The translations under genes were made by a program, and so were the position numbers. A stretch of DNA of 64,000 nucleotides, from positions 434,001 to 498,000 of the forward strand of contig JALRMH010000005.1 in assembly GCA_026119935.1 (NCBI GenBank). The letters are read 5' to 3'. Positions 11,552-22,312 of this stretch are shown here, piece by piece. The stretch is from Endothia cerciana. Taxonomy: Eukaryota; Ascomycota; Sordariomycetes; Diaporthales; Cryphonectriaceae. The notes below the pieces were generated by a model, which saw only the letters and a list, made by a program, of their open reading frames with translations, was not told where the DNA came from and ran no database searches. Position 1 is the stretch's first letter, and each line of letters starts with the position of its first letter.

Positions 11552-14500
11552 ATGATCATGGAGACCTCGAAGAGAGCGACGAGGCCTCTTATCTCTGCCG
11601 CCATTTTCTCGCCTCAAAGCACTTCCCCCCCTTCCGCATACCTCGCCTATGTGCGGTTGAGATTGTGCGAGGATGAGCTTCTGAAACCACTCCAGGAGGC
11701 TATCTTGGATCTTCCGAAGGCTTGGGACACTTTGACATCGTCATGGAAAGACACAGCATGCTACCGGGAAGGAATATTACAAACGCAAAGTCTCGTTGAC
11801 TGGTTGAAGACTGGCAGCTCTGGTGCAGTTGAATCGTCATCTTCGGGAGTTATCACCCTGCCCCTACTGGTTGCCATTCATATTGTCCAGTATCTCGATT
11901 ACCTACGTCAGGCATCAATCTCGCATGCGGAAATCTTGACGGATCTGACAAACTGTGGGGTTCAAGGCTACTGTGTGGGACTTCTTTCAGCTATCGTGCT
12001 TGCTTCCTCTCCGGACGAGAAGGCACTCATTGAGCGTGCCGCTGCCGGTATTCGCCTGGCCTTGGCTATCGGTGCCTTTGGGAATATCGCCGAAGCGTTG
12101 ACGTCTACGGGTTGGACCACCCTGGCCATCAGACTCAGGCAAGGAACAGCAGAAGAGGAAGAGGATCTATTGCAGAAGTTTCCAGGTGTAAGCCATCTTC
12201 CACCAGTATTGATTTGCTAGTTATTTTATTAACCCAAAGCAGACATACATCTCAACCATCTCCGATCAACACAGTCGGAGCATAATAGCTCCAAACGAGC
12301 ATATCCCAGCCCTTGTTTCCTACGCAGAGAGACAGGGCCTCCATCCCAAGACTGTGCATATCCGAGGCAAACTACATGATTTGAAAAACTTGAGTTTGGC
12401 AAAAGAATGTCTTGAGTGGTGGCAAACCTTCAATTCATCCACATTTTCAACCGGCGCGAGCCTAAAGGTTTGCGTCCGCTCCAACAGAACAGGGCAATGT
12501 CTTTCCGGCATTGAAAACTCACTGGACAGCGAAATCATCAAGAGCATTCTAGCAGCCCCTTGCAACTGGTCTGCAGTCATGCACCATCTAGCAGCGGACC
12601 TTCAACAAAGCCATTGCCGAAAACACACCCTTGCTTTATTCGGCATCAGCAATGCGGTTCCATTGGCACCTTTCCGGCAGCACGATATTGAGATTACAAA
12701 GCTGGACATGTTATCCTTCACCACTTCACCCCATCAAATTTTCAGTCAGACCGGTCTAGGCGACCTGGCCTCACATTCAGCCAATGCGATAGCCATCGTT
12801 GGAGCCGGGTGTCGCTTACCTGGAGCTAGCTCACTTGATGAGCTATGGGACATCATCTCGGAAGGAAGGTCAAGGCTCGAAACATTCCGTTCAGACAGAG
12901 CCAACATACAGGGATCATACAGGGGAGGCCAAGATGAGAAATGGACCAGAAGTCGAAAGTTTTTCGGGAACTACATCGACAACATCGATGAGTTCGACCA
13001 TGCGTTCTTTGGCATCAGTCCCAGGGAGGCCAAGTATATGGATCCGCAGCAACGCCTCTTGCTAGCTACTGCTTTTGACGCTATGGATTCAAGCGGCTAC
13101 CTCCGCCATCATCAACGAAGTAGAGGAGACCCGGTCGGGTGTTTCATTGGGGCTTGTTACACTGAATACCTCGAGAACACGAGCGCGTATAGCCCTTCGG
13201 CTTTTACTGCGACCGGGACCATTAGAGCATTTCTGTCCGGAAAAATAAGCTACCACTTCGGGTGGACAGGTCCTTCTGAAGTTATCGACACGGCATGCTC
13301 AGCTTCTCTCGTCGCAGTACATCGTGCGTGCCAGGCCATCAACACAGGGGAGTGCTCCATAGCCTTGGCGGGAGGCGTCAACCTCCTCACAGGCGTGAAT
13401 AACTACATCGATCTCGGCAAGGCTAACTTTCTAAGCCAAACGGGGCAGTGCAAGCCATTTGATGAGTCTGCGGATGGGTATTGTCGTGCAGATGGAGCGG
13501 GCTTAGTGGTACTCAAGCCACTCACAAAGGCGGTCTCTGACGGAGACCACATTATGGGCGTCATCCAAGCCTCTGGGACTAACCAAGGTGGTCTTCACTC
13601 ACCAGGCATTACTGTGCCGGATGGGATCGCCCAAAAAGCGCTCTATCGGAGTGTCCTAGAAAAGTCAGGAGTTCGTGCCGATCAAGTATCATACGTCGAG
13701 GCACATGGGACTGGGACACAAGTTGGAGACCCTATCGAAATAAAGAGCATCCGGGAGGTATTTGGTGGTCCTACACGCGCCACTCCGTTGTATTTGGGAT
13801 CGCTCAAAGCCAACATTGGTCACAGCGAAACAGCCGCGGGTGTGGCAAGTCTGGTCAAAGTGCTGTCAATGTTCCGCCATCAAGGCATCCCACCTCTTCA
13901 AGGCTTCCAGCGTCTCAACACCAAGATTCCGTCCTTGGAGCCTGACAGGATGTGCATTCCCACTTCGCTTCAACCTTGGATTGCTCCACAACTGCGTGCT
14001 GCTTGCGTCAATAGCTATGGAGCCTCCGGAAGCAACGCTGCTTTGGTCTGTACCGAATGGCAAGAGAGAAGCAGGGCCCCAGCGAACTATCCACAGGGCT
14101 TGTCATATCCGATCCTTTTGAGCGCAGCATCGGCAGCAAGTCTTCAAAGATACGCGAAACAGTTGGCGACGTACATTCTAAAACCACCAGGTAGCGAGAT
14201 GAGGCTTGGTGATTTGGCGTACACGCTGAGTGAGCGGCGAAAGCAGCACAGAATTCGCTGGTCCACATCGGCGACAACCCTTTCAGAAGTAGCCAAGCAG
14301 CTACAGGATATCACCTTTGCCGACCTTGTTGAAGTCGCACCGATTCCAAAGAAGGTGGTCCTCACCTTCTCTGGCCAGAGCCGGACGAACATCGGTTTGG
14401 AAGCATCTATCCGTCAGAACTACCCAAGATTTGACCAGCACATCAGAGAATGCAGTGAAATCCTAAAGAGTTTAGGCTGCTCGGATATCTTATCCGCCTT

Positions 14501-17500
14501 GATTGACCCTGAAATCATTTCGGACCCCGTTGTGCTCCAATGTGGGACCGTTGCAGTGCAGTACGCCTCTGCAAAATGCTGGATCGATGGTGGTCTCCAA
14601 GTTGATGCCGTCATCGGACACAGCCTCGGTGAACTCACAGCCCTCGCCGTCTCGGGAATTCTCTCAATCTCGGATGCTCTGAAGGTTGTTTTCACCAGAG
14701 CACAACTCATCAAAGCCAAATGGGGCCCTGAGCGCGGGACTATGTTGGCTGTTCATGCGCCACTTGATATTGTACAGTCTATCATCCAGGACTCTGCGAC
14801 AAGGTCAGGCGATAAGGACGACACTCTCGAGATCGCATGCTTGAACAGCCTTACAAGCCATATTCTCGTCGGAAAAGATACTTCGATTCGTCGAGCCGAG
14901 GTCCTTCTACAGGAGAGCGCCAAATACAGCGGTATTCGAAGCCAACGCCTGAATGTGAGCCACGGATTTCACTCTCAACTCACAGAACCTCTTCTTCCGG
15001 ATCTCGTTCAACTCGCAACAGCCATCAAATTTCACAGGCCGAAGATTCCTCTCGAGACATCCACTCAGTATCCAGTGGCGTTTGATCGACCTAGCTCTCG
15101 CTATATCGCAGACCATGCCAGGTTGCCCGTGTACTTCTCAGATGCTATCCGGCGATTAGAACAGCGACTCGGTGCGTGCGTCTGGCTTGAAGCTGGACGA
15201 GGCTCTCCCATCACATCCATGACGAAGAAGGCGGTGACAAACCCGGAAATTCATAGGTTTCAAGCTGGTACAGCCCCAGCGATAGCCGCGGCAAACTTGT
15301 GGCGTGAGGGTATCTACAGCACGGGTTGGAGTCTCCTAACGCCCAAGCTCAGTGATCTAAGGCCCGTTTGGCTCCCTCCGTATAGCTTTGACCCCTCGAA
15401 GGCATGGCTTGACCACGTCGATCACGCGGCTGAGGAAAAGAGAACGGCACAACTACTTGATGTCGGGAATACAAGACCAATCGATCACGAACACGCCAAA
15501 CTTGTGACTTACCAGGGCCCCATCGGGTTCGACGTCTCATCACATAGGTTCACCCTGCATACAGCTACGCAAAGATTTACCAGCATTGTCAAAGGTCATT
15601 CCGTTCGGGGTCAGCCTCTATGCCCGGCCTCGATGTACATGGAAGCCGCAGCGATGGGAATGGACAATCTCGGAGTCGAGCTAAGATCTAAGACCATCAC
15701 GATACAGAATGTGGTGTTTCCTCGACCTCTCGGCTGTGACGAAGGACTCCAAGTCGAAGTTTGCCTAAAAAGACAGACTACGCCTTCCGAAGTCGAGTCG
15801 TGGCACTACAGTGTCCAGTCAGCATCCAACAAGTCCACGTACTCCGAAGGAGACATCAGCCCATCTACCTCAGCGCACCCTGATCTTGATTTATATGGTT
15901 GCCTTATCTCTGAAGGGATTGAGGCGTTGAAAAACGACCTGAGTGCAGAGAGACTTGGTAAGAGGTCAGCCTACTCTCTCTTCTCTAGGATCGTCGAGTA
16001 CTCGGACGTCATGAGAGGTATTACGAGCATCACCATGGGACAGCATAAAGCCTTGGCGCAAATCGAGGTCCCAATTACCACGTTCGCCGAACAGGAGACT
16101 ACTGTCTCGAGATTTTTCGACGCCGTCGCCTTGGATATGTTCATCCAGCCCTTGGGCCTGCTAATCAACTGCAACAATGCTTCCGAATCGGGTGATGAGA
16201 TCTACATCGCTTCGTCCATCGGCAAGATAGTTATCTCTCCGACCTTCTTCCACGAATTTCGCTCGTGGACCGTTTATGCTACGTATAAAGTTACTGACAG
16301 CAAGACTCTGAGCGGTTCTATATTTGTGTTCTCGGCAGATGGCAAGTTGGCATCATTCGGGACGAACATACAGTTCATGAGAACTCAGGCAGAGAGATTG
16401 GAACGTGTCCTGCAGGCGGCCAACCCCCGGATGACCTCGAAAATCTTGAGAAAGGATGTCTCACAACCTGCGACAATCTCAGGTCACATTCGACCTGAAA
16501 TACACTTGTTGAACCGCTCTGGTGGTGACCAGGTGCTTACAAGTGACGAAGGCCCGCCAGTTGTCGGACTCCCAGCACTGTCGTCAAAATCGATCTCAGA
16601 TGATCAGAAGGCCGCGAAGTCCAAGATGGAGACCCTTAAATCGCTTGTTGCCACCTATACGGGCGTGAAAGTGTCGGAGATTCAAGATGGTGCGAGCTTT
16701 GCAAGTATGGGTCTGGACTCGTTGGCAAGCATGGAACTGGCTAGTGAGATCGAGTCCGCACTGGACATTCAGGTGAGCGCGGAGGATATTCTCACCAGTG
16801 ACTTCGGATCACTCACCAAGTCTTTCTTTCCCGCTGAAACCCCAGTGGTGGCTCATGAAGACTTGAATTCGGCCTCAAAATCCTCACAGTCATCCTCTAT
16901 CTCTACTACCAGTTCAATAGACAGCGACCATGATGATGCCACATCAATGACGACGACGCTGCCAGAATCCACTCCTCGGTCAGACAAGTCGACTTCGAGG
17001 AGGAAAACTGTGGTAAAGAGTCCCTCATGGACTAAGATGAACAGACCTCTCAGTGGCCGGTGTTTGATCCAGACAGTCACCTACAAAGAAGTTGATGGAG
17101 TCGAGATACCCGCTGATCTCTATATCCCATCGGAAAAGCCACCGCAGGCGATGCCTATTGGTGAGAAACTCTCTCGACACCGAAACGTGCCTACATCTTT
17201 CCCTTTGGCTAATGTATATGAATGTGTTACAGCTCTCATGATACATGGTGGCGGCCACCTCACTCTCTCAAGGCGAGCTGTACGGCCTGCGCAAACTAAG
17301 TTCCTGCTCCAGAATGGAATCTTTCCAGTGAGCTTGGATTACCGACTTGCACCACATGTCAACGTGGTTGATGGCTCCATGGCCGACATCCGCGACGCGT
17401 GCGTCTGGGCTCGGACCGACCTCCCTGAGATCGTGGCCTTGAGAGGCATCAACGTGGATCCGTCCAAGCTTGTTGTCATCGGATGGTCAACGGGTGGGAC

Positions 17501-18288
17501 CCTGGCAATGACTACCTCCTGGACGGTTCCGGAACTGGGGCACGAGCCCCCTGTAGCCATTCTGAGTTTCTATTGTCCTGTGGACTATAATCCGGATGGT
17601 AAGCCCTCCCAAGTCTTCTGTTCTCCGTCCTCTTCTGGGTCAATTCTTGGCTAACGTGAGGCTCGCCATTAGCTCCTGTGCTCATGGGCGATGAGCATAG
17701 ATCACGATGCATGTCCCTGAGCCAGATCCAGAAGATTCTTCCACCCGGACCGGTAAGTCACTAATCTGCGGCGCTACGACCTGATTCAGGCAGGGTCTAA
17801 TGACAATGTATCCCCAGGCCACCAGTCACGCCTTCAACCTCCTGGACGGGACTAAGCTAGGCTGGCTGAGTGAGGCAGACCCTCGCTCCGAGCTCGTACT
17901 CGCCCTCATCAAAGAGCCGAACGGAATGTCACTGCTCTTCAACGACTGGCCGTTCCCGGGCGACTCGGACGAGCTACCGCATGCAGATTCCGGCCGCGCC
18001 TCGGCATTCAGCCCCTTGGTACAGGTCAGGTGTGGCAAATATAAGACGCCAACCTACTTGATATTCGGAGAGGAAGATGAGATTGCACCATTTCCCAAGG
18101 GCGCTGAGTTCATACAGGCGCTGAAGGAGAAAGGTATCCCCTGCGGCCTACTGCCCGTCAAAGGAGCCAAGCACATATATGATCTCGATCTCACGCCGGG
18201 CAGTGATGGGTGGGAGAAGGGTGTTGGGCCTGGGTTTGACTTCCTGATACAGCACATTGAGAAGGCCGCGAGGCCGCTGGGGGTGTAG
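11552..18288 (+). CDS. non-reducing polyketide synthase, SAT-KS-AT-PT-ACP-hydrolase (AscC-like orsellinic acid synthase)
   Basis: Exons 11552-12187, 12243-17160, 17233-17598, 17673-17752 and 17818-18288 give 2156 residues. Domains in order: SAT with the GYCVG nucleophile Cys141; ketosynthase from about residue 394, active Cys564 in DTACSAS; acyltransferase with GHSLG, Ser1006; product-template domain with catalytic His1331 and Asp1467; one carrier domain, GLDSL, Ser1705; then a Ser-rich linker and an alpha/beta hydrolase with HGGGH (1856-1860) and GWSTGG (Ser1937). No C-methyltransferase and no reducing domains are visible. An unmethylated tetraketide such as orsellinic acid is the expected product, as for AscC and StbA. 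Intron 17161-17232 is in frame and stop-free, so it is easily missed; removing it restores the HGGG oxyanion region. The ATG at 11558 is an alternative start. Confidence 0.92.
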
Positions 18289-18953
18289 TCAAGGTTGATT
18301 CCGAAGCACGAGACATGCAGGGCAGACACCACAAGGTACACATGTGGTAGTTTGGTTACTCTGATTTGGCATTTCACGCGAGGTTTATATTTTGATCCTC
18401 GCTTAGCAGTTTGGCACAAGACTAGATGAGAGATGGTGCTCAGAAGTAGACGACTATTTTAATGCTGTCTTCCGTCGGTTTGATTGAATATTGGTCGATG
18501 CTAAATCAGGATGCCCGAAGATACTGTGTCCTTGAAGGAGTCTTGAACTCAAAAGCAAAAATCTTTCTGCGGCACGATGATGTGGTAGGCTCCTGTGAAA
18601 TTATTCAAGCCTGTCACTGTGGAAGACTTCGGAGAAGACTTGGACGACGACGACCATGACTAGGGCGTCTAACCAAGGGGCAGTTGAAAAGCCGCACGAG
18701 GAACGAGAATTGTCAGGCGGCATGAAGCGTGACAATGAATTTCAAATTTTGATTCCAATGCAAATGCTGATTCTTGCCCGCTCTAAAATTCTATCACCCC
18801 AGGAAAAGATCCAGTCGCCGTGGCCACACATAAAAAGTCTTATATCGGTGAAAGCCATAGCGATCAGTGCCTTTCCTGAACCCAGCATCACCCACAGTGT
18901 GACTGGTTCACCGTGGCGTAACCCTCGTGCTCACGCTCACCCCAAGCACTCGC
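18289..18953. other. convergent intergenic region at the right end of the cluster
   Basis: The PKS and the GMC oxidoreductase gene converge here. It contains 3' UTR-like AT-rich sequence and no convincing gene. It is the natural right-hand border of the meroterpenoid cluster because the next genes belong to choline metabolism. Confidence 0.5.
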
Positions 18954-20790
18954 TCACAGCCTCGAGCTCTGCTTCCAACCGGCCTCCTCGGCAATTAACT
19001 CCGCAGCCTTCTCTCCCACGCCCAGCACAGTCAACATGGGGTTGATGGTGGGAATGGTCGGGAAGATACCGGCGTCCGCGATACGGAGCTTCTTGAGGCC
19101 GCGAACCCTCAGCTGAGCGTCAACGACCGCGAGCTCGTCCTTCTCCACGTCACCCATGCGCGTCGTGCCGGCGGGGTGGTACACCGTGTGTGCAACCTTG
19201 CGTGCGTAGTGGCTGATTTCCTCGTCGCTCTGGATCTTGGGGCCCGGCGCGACCTCGCGCTTGATCCAGTCCTTGAACGGCGCGGTCTCGGCGATCTTGC
19301 GCGCCGCCTTGATGCCGTACACCAGCGTCGCGGCGTCGTAGCCCTCGGGGTCCGTGAAGTAGCGGAAGTCCAGGGCGGGCTTTACGTTGGGGTCTGCGGA
19401 CGTCAGGTACAGGCGGCCGCGGGATCGAGGGCGCGGGATGTTCGGCGTCATGCAGAACGCGTACTCGTCGGCCACCTTCTCGTATCCGAGGCGCTCAGTG
19501 TTCCATGAGAAACTGACCTGGTAGCAGTGCCTGGTACGTTCTGGTTAATGAAAGGCCTAGAAGATTTATGTGGGTGGCAGATAGCTCACATCATGACGTC
19601 CGCGATGTCGCCGTCGGGCAGGGCCAGCGGGTTGGCTGCCTGCTTGTATGCGGCAGCGTTCGGCTTCTCGCGGCGCAGGAAGATGCCCGCGTCGGAATCC
19701 ATGGTCGTCTGTCCCCGTGGTACGGGCTTGTTCAGCTCCCAGATGATGATGCTCTCCGGGTGGTCCTGGAGGTTCTCGCCAACGCCGGGGATGTCCTTGA
19801 TGACGGGGATGTGTAGGTCCTGCAGCTGATCCTTGGGGCCGAGGCCGGAGAGCAGCATGAGCCGAGGGGTATCGATGGCGCCCGCGGTAAGGATCGTCTC
19901 TGCTCGCGCGTTGATGGTGCGCTTGGAGCCATCACGCAGCGTGACGTTGACGCCCTTGACAGTGTCGTTGTGCACGTTAATCCTGGAGACCCACGCGTTG
20001 GTCAGGATGGTCAGGTTCGGGCGCTGCTCCTCGCCGCGGAGGATCGGGTGGACGTAAGCCACCGAGGCGGACGAGCGGTTGTGGTCGTCCGGGTTGTACG
20101 CGACGTTGAAGAAGCCGACGCCCTGCTTCAGGGCGCCCGTCTTGGTGATCTCCTCGTTGTAGTTGGGGATCACCGGGATGTTCATGGCGTCGCTGCACGC
20201 CAGGACCCAGTCCTTGCACAGCTGGTTGCGGTGCCGCGCGTGCACCGGCTGCACCGTGTTGCGCAGCTTGTCCATCAGCCGCATGAAGTCCTCGAAGTTC
20301 CAGCCCTTGGCGCCCAGTGACTCCCAGATCTTCAGGTCGTACTCGAAGGGCCGGAAGGAGATGAGAGTGTTGTGAGATGAGCAGCCTCCCAGGACCTTGG
20401 CCCGTGAGTGCCGGATGTGTGAGTTACCTAATCGAGGGACACCGATGAGCCTCACGATTCACATTCTGGAAGGGAGTTCTCGGGTGCAGACGTCGGATCC
20501 GGGTCGCACCACACGTTTTTCGCCATGTTCCGCCTCTCTCACTTACCCATGGGCTGCTCAGTCGTCGGGTAGTCGTAGTCGAGCTCGCCGCCGAGGAGGG
20601 CCAGCCATTGCCGCAGGTCGAGCACCCTGTTGTCCATGAAATCACTGGGGCCGGCCTCAATCATGAGGATCCTCTTATGAGGGAGGTACTCGGCCAAGCG
20701 GGCCCCTATCACGCACCCGGCTGTGCCACCGCCGACGACGACATAGTCATAGCGGTCGGCATCCGCAGGGGAGATGTACGTGGTCGTCAT
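18954..20790 (-). CDS. choline-oxidase-type GMC flavoprotein
   Basis: Exons 20790-20547, 20427-19590 and 19530-18954 encode 552 residues. The N-terminal YDYVVVGGGTAGCV is the FAD-binding fold of GMC oxidoreductases. The stretch KVLGGCSSHN closely resembles the choline oxidase region where a histidine (here His100) is covalently bound to FAD. Near the C-terminus are HTVYHPAGTTRMG and TINPML, containing the active-site His and Asn of choline oxidase. The expected reaction is oxidation of choline to betaine aldehyde and on to glycine betaine. The divergent aldehyde dehydrogenase next door supports this. A different alcohol substrate cannot be excluded, but the Cys-Ser-Ser-His pattern is specific. 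A tailoring role in the adjacent cluster is less likely. Confidence 0.85.
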
Positions 20791-22312
20791 GATGTCTGTT
20801 GAGGGGAGAGGCGAGAGTGTTGTCTCGTCGGGTCTCGGTCCAGAGCTGACAGGTGGTGATAAGTCAGATAGACGTCCAGGGAATATCGGACCGGCCACTA
20901 GGAGCGGCAATGATCGCTTTATTTATCTTTCCCCGGCTCGGCAGAAGATTTCGCGCAGCAGTTCTTATCTGGGATGAGCTGTCCTGTCTGCGCAGGCTGT
21001 GGATCAGCAGCCCCTGAAGATTCCGGCCCAGAGACAAACGGTCTTGCGGTATCAAGGCTTAGGCCAAGACGTCGGGATTTTCCATGACAAAGGAGGGTAG
21101 TTTTCCCTGTATATGGCCTGAGCCGCGCATGAAAAAGTTGCGTTCGTGGGGGTGAGACCCTTTTCTCATTGGGAGGCGGTGGGGCTCTTCTCAAGGACGC
21201 TGTTGCAGAGGGAAGAAAAAAAAATCGGCTCTGCTTACTGCACTGGTGGCACGACGACCCCTACGGCTCACTCCTAGTGCAGGATTCCTCCCATAAGAAA
21301 GAAGAAGAAGACGAAGAAGAAGAAGAAGAATCTCTATAAGTACCATAGTACTTTGTCATACTATGCAGATAGAGCTCCCGTAAGCGTCTAAGGGGCGGTT
21401 TGGCGCGCCTCGGCACGGGGAACACAACATGTCTACCAGGTCATCCTGATCTCGGATGACACCCTCTCGGCCTCGAAAGACGACCGGATTGGCCGTGCAA
21501 GTCTTGCCTCGTGCTAGGCCTACAGGGAGCGTCCCCGACAGACTGGAATCAGGCAAGCGGCCCATGCAGGACACTAATCGGGAGGCTAGCACGCGGGCGG
21601 CCGTTGGGAGAACTCTGATCGCCTGCGCCCCCGTCACATCATCTGCGCAATGCAATGGTAGTAGTACAGAGGCGTTCGGAAGTCAAAACATGAAAATTCT
21701 GTTTGGCCTCGGAGATGGAGTCCTATTGTTCTGTGGCTCCACCGCTCGAGGGTAGATGTAGGGCTGTAGTAGGCTTACTAGTCTGCACTGCGACTCTCCC
21801 CAGGCCCACGAAGATCCACCACGAACTCCATCCTTCGGCGATTTGACGTCATCACCAGGACGAGGGCCACTGTATCGATCTGCTTCAAAGTAGGTGAGTG
21901 GCGTGTTGGACTGGGCTCCATCGTGGCACCGGCTGACTCGCGGTGCGCGAAGAGTTGACAGCTTTCGCTCAAGTGTGGGAGATCCAGGGGCCGCCGTGAG
22001 TGCTACATAGTAAGTAGCATGCAGGCGACTTGGCAGTCCGCCAAAGATAACAGACAGATCAAAGGTCCTCCTCCTCCAAGGGCCTGCGTCAGTAGACGCC
22101 CCCGGTTCCTCGGCGGATCGGGAGTCGGTGAGGGGCGGTTCCCAATCCTATCCAATTCACGTCTGTCCCGGGACCGGGCTCCGGAACGACATCCCCCCAC
22201 AAGGTCTGCCTTCTTGTCGACACCCTTGCTGCCGGCGTCTCAACGATTAAAGAGGCTTACATACCAACCCTTGCACTCGCTGACTTTACGCGGCCGGGCA
22301 GTCAGTGGTCTG
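20791..22312. promoter_or_regulatory. divergent promoter region, choline oxidase / betaine aldehyde dehydrogenase
   Basis: The two genes point away from each other across 1.5 kb. The region includes a GAA microsatellite and, from 22019, an open frame continuous with the dehydrogenase but probably untranslated leader. Co-regulation of the pair is inferred from layout only. Confidence 0.45.
21301..21330. repeat. GAA trinucleotide microsatellite
   Basis: About ten imperfect GAA units, with one GAC interruption, sit in the divergent promoter between the choline oxidase and aldehyde dehydrogenase genes. It is a simple repeat with no coding role visible. Confidence 0.85.

Noticed and set aside
11425..11676. 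Upstream ATG at 11425 as the PKS start
   Set aside because: Its frame differs from the SAT domain and ends at 11676; no splice site joins them sensibly.
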